Source: Nitratireductor sp.
GTDB taxonomy: Bacteria; Pseudomonadota; Alphaproteobacteria; Rhizobiales; Rhizobiaceae
Length of the DNA stretch: 64,000 nt
Direction: 5' to 3'
NCBI RefSeq assembly: GCF_017794765.1
Contig: NZ_CP051236.1
Span: 632,672-696,671 of the forward strand
Positions 7,880 to 17,754 of this stretch are shown here, in pieces. Position numbers and translations under genes: made by a program. The notes below the pieces were generated by a model. It was not told where the DNA came from and made no database searches. It saw only the letters and a program-made list of their open reading frames with translations. Position 1 is the first letter of the stretch. Each line of letters opens with the position of its first letter.

Positions 7880-9895
7880 ATGTCGCTGCCCGCAAAAAAC
7901 CTTCTGGCTGAAGAGACAAGTCCGTATCTCCTTCAGCACAAGGATAATCCTGTTCACTGGAGGCCCTGGACAGCAGATGCCCTGGAGGAGGCAAGGGAAG
8001 CCGGCAAGCCCATCCTGCTTTCGGTTGGCTACGCGGCCTGTCACTGGTGCCATGTGATGGCGCATGAGTCGTTTGAGGATCCTCGGATCGCGGAGGTGAT
8101 GAACCGTTATTTCGTCAATATCAAGGTCGATCGGGAAGAGCGGCCGGAGATTGACCAGATATACATGGCTTCGCTTTCCGCGATGGGAGAGCAAGGCGGC
8201 TGGCCGTTGACGATGTTTCTCGATTCCGAAGCCAAACCCTTCTGGGGAGGTACATACTTTCCTCCGGAACAACGATACGGTCGACCCGGTTTTCCGCAAA
8301 TCCTCGAAGCTGTACATGAAGCCTGGCAGAACAGGCGAAGCGAGCTTTCTAAGAGCGCCGGCGCACTCAGCGCACACGTCAAAGCGCAGCTTGCATCCGA
8401 TCGGGGAAATCCAGTTTCGCCGCGCGCTACGCTTGAGTCCCTCTCCACCAGGATCTATTCGATGATCGACAAGGATCTCGGCGGGTTGCGCGGAGCGCCC
8501 AAGTTTCCCAATGCCCCGTTCATGCGCACGCTTTGGCTGAGCGGTACCGCTGATCATAGATCCGCCGTCACCGAAAGTCTCGCTGCGATGCTCGCTGGCG
8601 GGATCTATGACCATGTCGGCGGTGGGCTTGCACGCTACTCGACTGATGACAGATGGCTTGTCCCTCACTTCGAGAAAATGCTGTACGACAATGCCCAGCT
8701 CCTGCGTTTGTTGTGCTGGGTTTACAGCGACACAGCAGATCAGTTGTTCCGTATCCGAATCGAAGAGACCGTCAGCTGGCTACTGCGTGATATGCGGGTG
8801 GGGGGTGGCGCCTTCGCCTCCAGTCTTGATGCCGATACGGGTGGCGTTGAAGGAACAACCTATCTTTGGACGAAGGGACAGATCGCGGACGTACTGGGCA
8901 ATCAGGCAGGCTCCTTCTTCGAGACCTTCTCTCTGGCCAGACCTGAGCATTGGGAGGGGGATCCGATCCTTCACCGCCGCGGCCACCCTCGATATCTCGG
9001 CGAACCGCGGGAAACGCACTTGCGGTCCATGCTGGATGAGCTCCTCTCTGCCAGACAGAGGCGTGATCAGCCCGACCGCGACGACAAGGTGCTTGTCGAC
9101 TGGAACGGTCTCGCGATCGGTGCACTTGCAGAGGCGGCACGCCTGCTCGAGCGCCCAGACTGGTTGAACGCAGCACGACAGGCTTTTCGTTTCGTATGCG
9201 AATCGATGAAAGACGGACGTCTACCGCACAGCTTCCGCGATGGAAGAGGGGTTTTCCCAGGCCTCTCAAGTGATTACGCCTGCATGATTTCCGCCGCAGC
9301 GTCGCTTTTTCAATCAACCGCAGAGCAGGCCTATCTGGATCAGGCCAGGGATTGGGCGGACAACCTCCGTGCCTGGTACCTGGACGACAGCGGAACAGGC
9401 TACTATCTCACGGCAAGCGATGCGGCGGATCTGCCCATGCGGATACGCGGAGATGTCGATGAAGCCGTACCATCCGCCACGAGCCAGATTGTTGAGGCCC
9501 TTCTGGCGCTCTCGATGCTTTCCCACGAGACGCTGAACACGCATGTTTCAGACGTGGCGGAGGCCGCTCTGGGCCGGGCAGTGGGGCAAGCCTATGGCCA
9601 GGCGGGCATTGTCTACGCCGTGGCACTGGTTGAGATGTCCAAAAAGCTTCTTATGGTCGAACCCGACCGTCATCGCTTTTTCGTTCCGGTAGCGAATCGA
9701 AATCTGGATCCATCGCGATTCGATATTGTGATCACCGATGGCCGCCCTCAAAACCTGCCGGACGGAATGAGCATCAATGCTGATAAGAGAGCGGCCTATC
9801 TCTGCATCGGGCAAATCTGTCTGCCACCATTTCAATCGTCTGAGGAGCTGGAGGCCGCCCTGCGCCGAGCCAACCAGCCGAAAACTTCTTGGTGA
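7880..9895 (+). CDS. Thioredoxin domain-containing protein of the DUF255/YyaL family
   Basis: This 671-residue protein belongs to the YyaL/SPATA20 family: an N-terminal thioredoxin-like domain followed by a large (alpha/alpha)6 barrel resembling N-acylglucosamine epimerases. LLAEETSPYLLQHKDNPVHW at about 8-27 is the family signature, and the CHWC pair is at 54-57 within YAACHWCHVM. EERPEIDQIYM and GGWPLTMFL follow, and GGIYDHVGGGLARYSTD with WLVPHFEKMLYDNAQL marks the barrel. The cellular function of the family is not established. The start at 7880 has an AAGGAG site; five upstream in-frame codons are ignored. A terminator lies just after the gene. Confidence 0.93.
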   Translation: MSLPAKNLLAEETSPYLLQHKDNPVHWRPWTADALEEAREAGKPILLSVGYAACHWCHVMAHESFEDPRIAEVMNRYFVNIKVDREERPEIDQIYMASLSAMGEQGGWPLTMFLDSEAKPFWGGTYFPPEQRYGRPGFPQILEAVHEAWQNRRSELSKSAGALSAHVKAQLASDRGNPVSPRATLESLSTRIYSMIDKDLGGLRGAPKFPNAPFMRTLWLSGTADHRSAVTESLAAMLAGGIYDHVGGGLARYSTDDRWLVPHFEKMLYDNAQLLRLLCWVYSDTADQLFRIRIEETVSWLLRDMRVGGGAFASSLDADTGGVEGTTYLWTKGQIADVLGNQAGSFFETFSLARPEHWEGDPILHRRGHPRYLGEPRETHLRSMLDELLSARQRRDQPDRDDKVLVDWNGLAIGALAEAARLLERPDWLNAARQAFRFVCESMKDGRLPHSFRDGRGVFPGLSSDYACMISAAASLFQSTAEQAYLDQARDWADNLRAWYLDDSGTGYYLTASDAADLPMRIRGDVDEAVPSATSQIVEALLALSMLSHETLNTHVSDVAEAALGRAVGQAYGQAGIVYAVALVEMSKKLLMVEPDRHRFFVPVANRNLDPSRFDIVITDGRPQNLPDGMSINADKRAAYLCIGQICLPPFQSSEELEAALRRANQPKTSW

Positions 9896-9905
9896 ACAAA
9901 TGATA

Positions 9906-9935
9906 AAGGCGGCACATAAGCGCCGCCTTCAGTTT
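9906..9935. terminator. Bidirectional terminator between DUF255 gene and rho
   Basis: AAGGCGGC (9906-9913) pairs with GCCGCCTT (9922-9929) around an eight-base loop. It sits in the gap between two convergent genes and can serve both strands. The downstream T-tract is short. Confidence 0.6.
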
Positions 9936-9965
9936 CGTGAGAAGCGTTGAAAAACCGCAAACCGA

Positions 9966-11231
9966 TCAGGTGTTCATGGAATCGAAGAATTCCGAGTTCG
10001 TCTTGGTCTGCTTCAGTTTGTCATTGAGGAACTCAATGGCGTCGGTCGTGCCCATCGGTGCGAGAATACGGCGCAGAACGAAGATCTTCTGCAGATCTTG
10101 ACGGGCAATGAGCAGGTCTTCCTTGCGCGTGCCGGACTTGAGAATGTCGATCGCCGGGAAGATGCGTTTATCGGCAACCTTGCGGTCGAGCACGATTTCC
10201 GAGTTGCCCGTTCCCTTGAATTCCTCGAAGATCACTTCATCCATACGGCTGCCCGTATCGATAAGCGCGGTTGCGATAATCGTCAGCGATCCACCTTCTT
10301 CGATGTTGCGCGCGGCACCAAAGAAGCGCTTGGGACGCTGCAGGGCATTGGCGTCAACACCGCCTGTCAGAACCTTGCCGGAAGACGGCACGACCGTGTT
10401 GTAAGCTCGGCCCAGACGCGTGATCGAATCGAGCAGAATGACCACGTCGCGGCCGTGTTCCACAAGACGTTTAGCCTTCTCGATGACCATCTCGGCGACC
10501 TGCACGTGGCGAGAAGCCGGCTCGTCGAATGTCGAGGAAATCACCTCACCATTCACCGAGCGCTGCATATCCGTCACTTCTTCCGGACGTTCGTCAATCA
10601 AAAGCACGATCAGAAAGCATTCCGGGTGATTGGATGTGATGGAATGCGCGATGTTCTGAAGAAGAACTGTCTTACCCGTACGCGGCGGCGCGACGATCAG
10701 GCCGCGCTGGCCTTTTCCGAGCGGTGCCACCAGGTCGATGACACGCGCTGACAGGTCTTTCTTCGTTGGGTCTTCGATTTCCATATTCAGCCGCTCGTCG
10801 GGATAGAGCGGCGTCAGGTTATCGAAATGGATCTTGTGACGGATCTTCTCCGGATCCTCGAAATTGATCGTGTTAACCTTGAGAAGGGCGAAATAACGCT
10901 CACCTTCCTTGGGGCTACGGATCGGCCCTTCCACCGTATCACCGGTTTTCAGTGAGAAGCGGCGGATCTGCGAGGGAGAGATATAAATATCGTCAGGGCC
11001 AGGCAGATAGTTTGCTGTCGCCGAGCGGAGGAAACCGAAACCGTCCTGCAACACTTCGACAACACCCTCACCGATGATCTCGATATCCTGGGTGGAGAGC
11101 TTCTTTAAGATCGCGAACATCAGCTCCTGCTTGCGCATGATGCTGGCGTTCTCGACCTCAAGCGATTCTGCGAACGCGATGAGATCGGTGGGCGATTTGC
11201 TTTTCAGCTCTTGAAGTTTCATTTCCTGCAT
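9966..11231 (-). CDS. rho: Transcription termination factor Rho
   Basis: Rho (421 residues) is the hexameric RNA-dependent ATPase helicase that ends many transcripts. [19 protein letters not shown] is the family N-terminus, DGFGFLRS at 63-70 is the primary RNA-binding RNP motif, and the Walker A motif APPRTGKT is at 181-188. [22 protein letters not shown] carries the Q/R-loop region. The start at 11231 gives the usual length of about 420; an extra 23 in-frame codons upstream are not conserved. About 190 bases separate it from hemJ upstream, long enough for an autoregulated leader. Confidence 0.97.
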   Translation of the reverse strand: MQEMKLQELKSKSPTDLIAFAESLEVENASIMRKQELMFAILKKLSTQDIEIIGEGVVEVLQDGFGFLRSATANYLPGPDDIYISPSQIRRFSLKTGDTVEGPIRSPKEGERYFALLKVNTINFEDPEKIRHKIHFDNLTPLYPDERLNMEIEDPTKKDLSARVIDLVAPLGKGQRGLIVAPPRTGKTVLLQNIAHSITSNHPECFLIVLLIDERPEEVTDMQRSVNGEVISSTFDEPASRHVQVAEMVIEKAKRLVEHGRDVVILLDSITRLGRAYNTVVPSSGKVLTGGVDANALQRPKRFFGAARNIEEGGSLTIIATALIDTGSRMDEVIFEEFKGTGNSEIVLDRKVADKRIFPAIDILKSGTRKEDLLIARQDLQKIFVLRRILAPMGTTDAIEFLNDKLKQTKTNSEFFDSMNT

Positions 11232-11420
11232 GTGCGGACTCTGGAAGGGCAAAGGGAAGATGGAGATTGGGTAGGCGTATTTGAGGCCTGCCGGCTTCAC
11301 TCAAAAAGGAAGATATGGGTGAAACCGGACAAAGAGGAAGGAACCGACTCTTACCGCTGTCGCAACCAAAGGGCAAGACAGCTTTGGCGATCCCTTTAAA
11401 AGGCAGTCCCGAAACCCGTA

Positions 11421-11951
11421 TCAGAAGGGTTTGACGATAACAAGGATAACGATGACGATCATCAGAAGCGTCGGCACTTCGTTCATTATACGCCAATGAC
11501 GCGCCGGCTTGGTGTTCTGATCTGCCGCAAAGCGCCGGACAGCGGCCGAGAAGTAGCCATGGACGCCCGACATGGCGACCACCAGTGCGATCTTTCCATG
11601 CAGCCATCCGCCGGAAAATCCAAAGCCGCTCCAGGCAAGCCACAGTCCGAACACCCAGGTGACCATCATTGCCGGGTTTATGATCAACCGTAAGAGACGT
11701 CTTTCCATAACCTTGAAGGTCTCGGACTTCTCCGAGCCCGGCTCCGCATCCGCGTGATAGACGAAGAGACGCGGCAGGTAGAGCATGCCCGCCATCCAGG
11801 CGATCACCGCGATCACATGAATGGCTTTGGCCCAGAGGTAGAATCCGGACGGGTTGTAGATGAACAGAAGCGCCGTGAGACCACCGAAGATCGCCAGTGC
11901 CGCAAAGGCCCTGCCTGCGGCTTTTCTGCCGCCCGTGTCGCTTTCAGCCAT
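11421..11951 (-). CDS. hemJ: Protoporphyrinogen oxidase HemJ
   Basis: HemJ (176 residues) is the oxygen-independent membrane protoporphyrinogen IX oxidase used by many alphaproteobacteria in place of HemY or HemG. Four or five hydrophobic helices are visible. FYLWAKAIHVIAVIAWMAGMLYLPRLFVYH holds the conserved histidines, and HGKIALVVAMSGVHGYFS follows. I chose the ATG at 11951, which overlaps the hemE stop (TGATG), over a GTG one codon earlier. Adjacent hemE and hemJ act in the same haem pathway, and the order hemE-hemJ-rho is conserved in rhizobia. Confidence 0.93.
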   Translation of the reverse strand: MAESDTGGRKAAGRAFAALAIFGGLTALLFIYNPSGFYLWAKAIHVIAVIAWMAGMLYLPRLFVYHADAEPGSEKSETFKVMERRLLRLIINPAMMVTWVFGLWLAWSGFGFSGGWLHGKIALVVAMSGVHGYFSAAVRRFAADQNTKPARHWRIMNEVPTLLMIVIVILVIVKPF

Positions 11952-12976
11952 CACTCGGTCTCCCGAACGCGTTTCAGCATCGCTTCCACATGCTCAACCG
12001 GAGTTTTCGGCGTGATGCCATGTCCCAGGTTGAAAATGAACGGGCCATGCCGCAGCGCATCCACAATAGCGTCCACGCCCTCATGGAGAGCCTTCCCGCC
12101 GGCAATCAGCCTCAGGGGGTCCAGATTGCCCTGAACCGCGCCCTCGGCCTGCAGGCGGCGCGCTGTGCCCAGCGGAACCGTCCAGTCGAGACCAAGCGCC
12201 GTCACGCCCGTTTCCCGGCGATAGCCCGCATAAAGCGCACCTGCGCCCTTCGGAAAGCCGATGATCGGTGTATCGGGGTGCTTCTCCCGCACCTTTGCCA
12301 CCATCCGCGCGACTGGTCTGACGCACCATTGCTCAAAGGAAAGTTCGTCAAGAACACCCGCCCAGGAATCGAAGATCTGCACGGCGTCCGCGCCAGCATC
12401 AATCTGCCGGATGAGATAATCGGCGGAGCAGTCCGCAAGGCAGTCGATCAACGCGGAGAAGGCTTCAGGCTGTTCCAGAGCAAACATACGCGCCGGAGCC
12501 TGGTCTGGCGTGCCGTGTCCGGCAATCATGTAAGTCGCCACTGTCCATGGCGCCCCGCAAAAACCAAGTAGTGTCGTCTCTTCGGGAAGTTCCTTCCTGA
12601 GCCGCCGCACCGTTTCGTAGACCGGCGCCAGATGATCGTGAAAACCCGATGCTTCAAGTTTTCCGATGCCGTCCACATCGATCGGCGTCAGGATGGGTCC
12701 TCTGCCCTCTTCAAAGCGCAGATCGCGTCCGAGGGCGTGAGGCACAACAAGAATATCGGAGAAGAGGATGGACGCATCAAAGCCGAAACGGCGGATTGGC
12801 TGCAATGTCACTTCCACCGCCAGGTCGGGATTGTAGCAGAGATCGAGAAAGCTACCCGCCTGCTTACGGATTTCCCGGTATTCTGGCAGATACCGTCCTG
12901 CCTGGCGCATCATCCAGACGGGAGGCGGAAACACCGTTTCGCCTCTAAGGACATCAAGGATTTTCCGGTGCCCCAT
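11951..12976 (-). CDS. hemE: Uroporphyrinogen decarboxylase
   Basis: HemE (341 residues) removes four carboxyl groups from uroporphyrinogen III to give coproporphyrinogen III, a cytosolic haem step. The signature [11 protein letters not shown] is at 24-34, [13 protein letters not shown] forms the second conserved block, and FDSWAG lies near the substrate pocket. It heads the hemE-hemJ pair on the minus strand. The gap upstream of its start is the proposed replication origin, as in Caulobacter, where the origin lies directly next to hemE. Confidence 0.97.
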   Translation of the reverse strand: MGHRKILDVLRGETVFPPPVWMMRQAGRYLPEYREIRKQAGSFLDLCYNPDLAVEVTLQPIRRFGFDASILFSDILVVPHALGRDLRFEEGRGPILTPIDVDGIGKLEASGFHDHLAPVYETVRRLRKELPEETTLLGFCGAPWTVATYMIAGHGTPDQAPARMFALEQPEAFSALIDCLADCSADYLIRQIDAGADAVQIFDSWAGVLDELSFEQWCVRPVARMVAKVREKHPDTPIIGFPKGAGALYAGYRRETGVTALGLDWTVPLGTARRLQAEGAVQGNLDPLRLIAGGKALHEGVDAIVDALRHGPFIFNLGHGITPKTPVEHVEAMLKRVRETE

Positions 12977-13357
12977 CAGGCTGCTCCACAGTCAGGATTC
13001 AAAAGATAACTACTGATTTGATGATTCTTTTGATTCTTAGACTCTGTTTGTAATGTGGATTCAAATCTGTCCACGGTTTTGCGCATCATCATCCCGGTCT
13101 TATTGCCGCGCCCCGAGGAAACGCACATCTTCAGAAGATCGGGGATAATGCGGATTCAACGCGCAGATTCAACAGGATGACAGGACTTCATTTATTCTGC
13201 CGCAGTGGACAATGAAGGACGCTTCGGGAATTGTCGATTGTTCTCCACATGGGACGATCGCAATTCACATAGGGCTGATCTGTGGAAGAACAGGTGGAGT
13301 TATCAAAGGGTGCGGCCTCGCCATTCTTTCGGGCCCGCGTTATCAACAGGCATCCAC
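12977..13357. other. Probable chromosomal replication origin (oriC)
   Basis: The gap between hemE and ppsR has the hallmarks of an alphaproteobacterial origin. Seven GANTC sites lie within 175 bases (starting at 12996, 13023, 13032, 13040, 13058, 13153 and 13166); about one per 256 bases is expected by chance. DnaA-box-like sequences include TTCTCCACA (13241-13249) and TTATCAACA (13340-13348), each one base from TTATCCACA, and weaker ones at 12982, 13055 (complement), 13281 (complement) and 13350. The stretch at about 12995-13068 is strongly AT-rich and could be the unwinding element. Gene context (hemE, DUF299 gene, parS within 7 kb) matches Caulobacter Cori. Promoters for both flanking genes must also lie here. 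Confidence 0.8.
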
Positions 13358-14209
13358 ATGGCGGGGCAAAAATCCGTGCAACAGCCACAGCGCTTCTTCC
13401 ATCTTCACATGATTTCTGATGCGACCGGTGAGACTCTGCTCGCTGCCGGACGCGCCGCGGCCGCTCAATACAAGGACGCGCGGGCGATCGAGCACATCTA
13501 TCCGCTGATTCGAAACGAGAAACAGCTTGCCCGTGTACTTGATGAGGTGGAACGTGAACCCGGCATCGTGCTCTATACGGTGGTGGACCAGAAACTCGCC
13601 CGCCAGGTCGACGAGAGCTGTGCTGCCCTGGGCCTGCCCTGCGTGTCGGTGCTCGAACCCGTTTTGATGGTCTTCCAGTCTTATCTCGGAACGCCGGCAG
13701 GAAGGCGTATGGGTGCTCAGCACGTGCTCGATGCCCAGTATTTTCACCGCATAGAAGCGCTGAATTTCACGATGGACCATGATGATGGACAGCTCCCGCT
13801 CGATGTGGAGGAAGCCGATGTCATACTCGTGGGCATTTCCCGCACTTCAAAAACGCCGACCAGCATCTACCTGGCCAACAGGGGTGTTAAGACCGCGAAC
13901 GTACCCATCGTTCTGGACATGAAGCTTCCGGAGCAGCTTTCCAGTGCGCAAAGGCCCTTGATCGTGGGACTGGTCGCCTCGGCGGAACGCATTTCGCAAA
14001 TCCGCCAGAACCGGATTTTGGGGTCGGTGGATGAAAACGCCTTCAACCCCTATACCGATCGCCTGACCATTTCCCGAGAGATCGCCTATGCCCGCCAGCT
14101 CTGCGCGCGCCATGGCTGGCCGGTAATTGACGTAACCCGCCGCTCGATCGAGGAAACCGCCGCAGCAATTCTCGCATTGTATGCGAAGTCGAAGGAGAAC
14201 AGAGGGTGA
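13358..14209 (+). CDS. Pyruvate, phosphate dikinase / PEP synthase regulatory protein (DUF299)
   Basis: This 283-residue protein is of the DUF299 family, a bifunctional serine/threonine kinase and phosphorylase that switches pyruvate phosphate dikinase or PEP synthase off and on. [15 protein letters not shown] near the N-terminus and GISRTSKT at 159-166 (the ADP-binding P-loop-like motif) identify it, with [20 protein letters not shown] towards the end. The start at 13358 gives [17 protein letters not shown]; it has no strong ribosome site, and the frame extends 51 codons upstream into the origin without conserved protein. Whether it acts on the dikinase or the synthase cannot be told here. 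Confidence 0.92.
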   Translation: MAGQKSVQQPQRFFHLHMISDATGETLLAAGRAAAAQYKDARAIEHIYPLIRNEKQLARVLDEVEREPGIVLYTVVDQKLARQVDESCAALGLPCVSVLEPVLMVFQSYLGTPAGRRMGAQHVLDAQYFHRIEALNFTMDHDDGQLPLDVEEADVILVGISRTSKTPTSIYLANRGVKTANVPIVLDMKLPEQLSSAQRPLIVGLVASAERISQIRQNRILGSVDENAFNPYTDRLTISREIAYARQLCARHGWPVIDVTRRSIEETAAAILALYAKSKENRG

Positions 14210-14213
14210 CGAC

Positions 14214-14819
14214 ATGACCGACAACCCCGACATCATTCTTGCGTCTGGCAGTGTCTTTCGCCAGAAAATGCTGCGCGATGCCGGAGTGACGTTCCGCGTG
14301 GAGCGCTCGCAGATCGACGAGCGCGCCGTGGAAAAGGCCCTGGAGGGCAGTGGTTCTGACCCCGAAACCGTCGCGCAAATTCTCGCTGAAGCCAAGGCCA
14401 TCGACGTTTCCGAACGAGAGCCGGGCGCTTTGGTGATTGGTGCCGATCAGACGCTTTCGCTGGGCGATGAGGTGTTTCATAAGCCGGCTGATATGGAGGG
14501 CGCGCGCCGCCACCTTCTGAAGCTTTCCGGTCGTACGCATCAGCTCAACAGTGCTGTGGTCATTGCACGCGATGGCGAGGTGATCTGGCGGCATGTGGGC
14601 GTTGCCCGCCTCACCATGCGTGACCTCGATCCCGGCTTTGTCGGCAGACACCTCTCCAATGTGGGAGAAAAGGCGCTCGCAAGCGTCGGCGCTTATCAGA
14701 TCGAGGGCGAAGGGATTCAGCTTTTCGAGAAGATTGAGGGCGACACGTTCACCATCGTCGGCCTTCCGCTTTTGCCTTTGCTTGCCGAGCTTCGCAGCCT
14801 GGGAGCCATTGATGGCTGA
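14214..14819 (+). CDS. maf: Maf family nucleotide pyrophosphatase
   Basis: A 201-residue Maf protein. The family hydrolyses non-canonical or excess nucleoside triphosphates, and has been linked to septum formation. [13 protein letters not shown] at about 8-20 is the family signature, [18 protein letters not shown] carries the catalytic acidic residue, and [19 protein letters not shown] is the third conserved block. The ATG at 14214 follows an AGAGGG site just after the ppsR stop. Its end overlaps the start of aroE by eight bases. Substrate specificity (YhdE or YceF type) is not assigned. Confidence 0.93.
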   Translation: MTDNPDIILASGSVFRQKMLRDAGVTFRVERSQIDERAVEKALEGSGSDPETVAQILAEAKAIDVSEREPGALVIGADQTLSLGDEVFHKPADMEGARRHLLKLSGRTHQLNSAVVIARDGEVIWRHVGVARLTMRDLDPGFVGRHLSNVGEKALASVGAYQIEGEGIQLFEKIEGDTFTIVGLPLLPLLAELRSLGAIDG

Positions 14820-15645
14820 GATCCGCGCTTTTGTTTGCGGTCATCCGATCGCCCACTCGCGTTCGCCACTCATTCACGGATTCTGGCTTGAACAGCACGG
14901 CATCGACGGCAGCTATGAAAGGCTTGACGTTGCGCCACTTGATTTCCGTGGATTTCTCGATGATTTGCGAGCGACCGGGTATGCTGGGGGCAATGTCACC
15001 CTGCCCCACAAGGAAGCGGCCTTCTCGGCGGTTGATGGCCGCGATGAGGCAGCGGAGATGATCGGTGCGGTCAACACGCTCTGGTTTGAATCCGGCAAAC
15101 TGATTGGTGGAAACACGGACGCTTATGGCTTTGCCGCACATTTGAGCGCCAGCGCACCGGGCTGGGCTGATGGCCAAACGGCAGTCGTGCTCGGCGCGGG
15201 TGGTGCGGCACGTGCCATCGTCCATGCCATTCATAAAGCCGGCTACAAGAAGATCTGCATCGTCAATCGCACACTTGCCCGCGCACAGGAACTCGCGACC
15301 CGCTTCGGCAAAAGCGTCAGCGCTCACAACTGGGCGGAAATACCTGCGCTTCTTGGCAGAGCGGACCTCGTGGTCAATACCAGCTCGCTCGGTATGACCG
15401 GTCAGCCACCGCTGGATATTTCGCTCGTCCCTCTGCCGGAGGGCGCGATTGTCAGCGATATCGTTTATGCCCCGCTAAAGACTGACCTTTTGGCTGCTGC
15501 TGAGCAGCGTGGGCTGAAAGCGGTCGATGGTCTCGGCATGTTGTTGCATCAGGCCGTGCCTGGTTTCGAGCGCTGGTTCGGTGTCCGGCCAGACGTGACG
15601 GATGCGCTGCGGTCGCATGTGCTTGCAGGTGGAGATTCGGCATGA
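14812..15645 (+). CDS. aroE: Shikimate dehydrogenase (NADP+)
   Basis: AroE (277 residues) reduces 3-dehydroshikimate to shikimate in aromatic amino acid synthesis. HSRSPLIH at 15-22 binds shikimate, the catalytic lysine is K67 in [14 protein letters not shown] at 101-106 holds the partner aspartate D103, and GAGGAARA at about 128-135 is the NADP-binding loop. Maf, AroE, CoaE and DnaQ lie head to tail with overlaps, so they probably share one transcript with ppsR. The start overlaps the end of maf. Confidence 0.96.
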   Translation: MAEIRAFVCGHPIAHSRSPLIHGFWLEQHGIDGSYERLDVAPLDFRGFLDDLRATGYAGGNVTLPHKEAAFSAVDGRDEAAEMIGAVNTLWFESGKLIGGNTDAYGFAAHLSASAPGWADGQTAVVLGAGGAARAIVHAIHKAGYKKICIVNRTLARAQELATRFGKSVSAHNWAEIPALLGRADLVVNTSSLGMTGQPPLDISLVPLPEGAIVSDIVYAPLKTDLLAAAEQRGLKAVDGLGMLLHQAVPGFERWFGVRPDVTDALRSHVLAGGDSA

Positions 15646-16232
15646 CAATCGTTCTCGGCCTGACCGGCTCCATTGGCATGGGAAAATCGACCACGGGCAG
15701 GATGTTCATGGACGAGGGTATCCCGGTTCACGATGCCGATGCGGCGGTTCATCGTCTATACACTGGCGTCGCCGCGCCGCTGATCGAGGCGCGCTTTCCC
15801 GGAACCGTGATCGAGGGCACGGTCGACCGGGCCCGCCTTGCCGAAGCGGTGATGGGCAAGCCGGAAGCCTTCAAAGCTCTGGAAGAGATCGTCCATCCCC
15901 TTGTACGTCAGGATGCCGATGATTTCGTCGCCGGTCACCGGGAGAATGCCACACCCCTCGTCGTGCTCGATATACCGCTTCTTTTCGAGACTGGCGGGGA
16001 AGATCGTGTCGACCGCATCGTCGTGGTAACCGCCCCTGAGGAAGAGCAGCGCAGACGTGTCCTTTCTCGTCCTGGCATGACGGAAGAGAAGTTCGCGGCG
16101 ATTCTCGCACGACAGGTGCCTGACGCGGAAAAACGCAGACGCGCGGATTTCATTATCGACACGGGCGAGGGCATGGAACCGGCGCGTCAGGCTGTGAAAG
16201 CCGTGATAAGTGAACTTTCCCCAGCGGATTAG
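15642..16232 (+). CDS. coaE: Dephospho-CoA kinase
   Basis: CoaE (196 residues) phosphorylates dephospho-CoA in the last step of coenzyme A synthesis. The P-loop GSIGMGKST is at 9-17, [11 protein letters not shown] follows as the substrate-binding segment, and [10 protein letters not shown] is the lid-proximal conserved block. It overlaps the aroE stop by four bases (ATGA). It has the usual family length. Confidence 0.96.
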   Translation: MTIVLGLTGSIGMGKSTTGRMFMDEGIPVHDADAAVHRLYTGVAAPLIEARFPGTVIEGTVDRARLAEAVMGKPEAFKALEEIVHPLVRQDADDFVAGHRENATPLVVLDIPLLFETGGEDRVDRIVVVTAPEEEQRRRVLSRPGMTEEKFAAILARQVPDAEKRRRADFIIDTGEGMEPARQAVKAVISELSPAD

Positions 16233-16309
16233 GATGCAACCTGACGGCAACCTTGCGTCTACCGCAGCGGGTGCGCATGTTGATTTGGTCCGACCTTCGG
16301 AGTGTGGGA

Positions 16310-17011
16310 ATGCGCGAAATCGTTTTTGATACGGAAACCACGGGTCTTGATCCCAATGAGGACCGGGTGATCGAGCTTGGCTGTGTCGAACTGGATAACC
16401 GGTTTCCGACGGGCCGCTCACTCCATCATTTCATCAATGCTCAGGGCCGCTCGGTTCATCCTGAAGCGCAGGCGGTACACGGCATTTCCGACGCGGATCT
16501 GGCTGACAAACCGGTGTTTGGAGCGATTCTCGATGAGTTTCTCGAATTCATCGATGGCGCAAAGCTCGTCGCGCACAACGCAAATTTCGACATCGGCTTC
16601 ATTAATGCCGAGTTCGACCGGCTTGGTGTGCCGCCGGTGGATCCCGCTCTGGTCGTTGATACACTGGCGATCGCACGGCGCAAACATCCGATGGGTCCGA
16701 ACTCGCTTGATGCGCTCTGCCGCCGCTACGGGATCGACAACAGCCACCGTACCAAGCACGGAGCTCTGCTCGACGCCGAGCTTCTCGCCGAGGTGTATAT
16801 CGAACTTATCGGCGGAAAGCAGGCCGCACTCGGACTTGAAGTCTCGTCCGGTGGCGATGATGCGGGGCAGGATGCGAACCATGGCTCGGTGAGAGTTTCA
16901 GCAAGGCCTGTACCCTTACCCCCCAGGATTAGCGAAGCCGAGCGGGCGGCGCATGAAGCGCTGATCGAGAAGCTCGGTGAAAAATCCCTGTGGCACGCTT
17001 TGCGCACCTGA
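16310..17011 (+). CDS. dnaQ: DNA polymerase III subunit epsilon (proofreading exonuclease)
   Basis: DnaQ (233 residues) is the 3'-5' proofreading exonuclease of the replicative polymerase. The DEDDh residues are all visible: D7 and E9 in FDTETTG, D94 in HNANFD, and H150 and D155 in HGALLDAELL. The C-terminal tail after about residue 180 is less conserved and ends with KLGEKSLWHAL, likely the polymerase-binding part. I chose MREIVFDTETTG at 16310; the 19 in-frame codons upstream are not conserved. It ends the ppsR-to-dnaQ run. Confidence 0.95.
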   Translation: MREIVFDTETTGLDPNEDRVIELGCVELDNRFPTGRSLHHFINAQGRSVHPEAQAVHGISDADLADKPVFGAILDEFLEFIDGAKLVAHNANFDIGFINAEFDRLGVPPVDPALVVDTLAIARRKHPMGPNSLDALCRRYGIDNSHRTKHGALLDAELLAEVYIELIGGKQAALGLEVSSGGDDAGQDANHGSVRVSARPVPLPPRISEAERAAHEALIEKLGEKSLWHALRT

Positions 17012-17092
17012 ACTGCTCTGTCTCAATGCGCCCGGCATCGGGCGTTGCCCAGAGTGTTTGATTTTAACCACAGTGCTTGATTTTAAAATGAA

Positions 17093-17122
17093 ACGGGGCA
17101 GCGCCCGAAAGCACCGCCCCGT
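17093..17122. terminator. Terminator between convergent dnaQ and secB
   Basis: ACGGGGC (17093-17099) pairs with GCCCCGT (17116-17122). On the minus strand the hairpin is followed by TTTCATTTTAAAATC, fitting a secB terminator. Just before it AGTGTTTGATTTTAA (17053-17067) is repeated with one change at 17072-17086. Confidence 0.6.
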
Positions 17123-17145
17123 CTGAAAACCTGGAAATGGCTGGT

Positions 17146-17643
17146 TCAGGAAACCTGAACCTGCCCCTTCGCCTGTTCCTCGGCAACACGCTGCTGGAAC
17201 ATGCGGGCAAAATCGATCGGATCGATCATCAGCGGCGGGAAGCCACCTGCACGCGTCGTATCCGCGATGACCTGACGGGCAAACGGGAACAGCAGACGCG
17301 GGCATTCGATGAAGAGAACCGGAAGCATGTGTTCCTGGGGGAACCCGGCAACCCGGAAGACACCGCCATAGATCAGCTCGACATTGAACAGGACTTTGCC
17401 TTCTGCCTCGGCCTTGGCATTAAGCGTCAGCACCACGTCATAGTCCGTGTCGCCGAGCGGGTTGGCATTGACATTGACATTGATGTTGATCGCCGGTGCC
17501 TCGGAACGGCCACGCAGCGACTGCGGAGCGCCAGGGCTTTCGAAGGAAAGATCCTTCACATACTGAGTCAGCACATTGAGAGAGGGCTGAGCGCCATTGC
17601 CTGCCTTGGCAGCTTCGGTCTTTTCTTCTGGTTTCTTCGCCAT
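17146..17643 (-). CDS. secB: Protein-export chaperone SecB
   Basis: SecB (165 residues) is the tetrameric cytosolic chaperone that keeps preproteins unfolded and hands them to Sec[15 protein letters not shown] at about 27-40, the INVNVNAN strand and the ending [12 protein letters not shown] are family signatures. The start MAKKPEEK at 17643 is preceded by an AGGAAT site. Upstream in-frame codons are not conserved. fxsA lies upstream on the same strand with a gap of about 110 bases. Confidence 0.96.
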   Translation of the reverse strand: MAKKPEEKTEAAKAGNGAQPSLNVLTQYVKDLSFESPGAPQSLRGRSEAPAININVNVNANPLGDTDYDVVLTLNAKAEAEGKVLFNVELIYGGVFRVAGFPQEHMLPVLFIECPRLLFPFARQVIADTTRAGGFPPLMIDPIDFARMFQQRVAEEQAKGQVQVS

Positions 17644-17754
17644 GCGTCTATTCCTCAAGCGTGGTTCGGCAGCCGCCGCGGCTCCCCTTTTTTGAATTTG
17701 CCTGCTCGCTAGCATGGGCATTGGCGCATGACAAGGCGGCGCCAGGTCCGGAAA

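Noticed and set aside
17053-17086. Direct repeat AGTGTTTGATTTTAA / AGTGCTTGATTTTAA before the secB terminator
   Set aside because: Only two short copies in a convergent gap; more likely a local duplication than a functional element.
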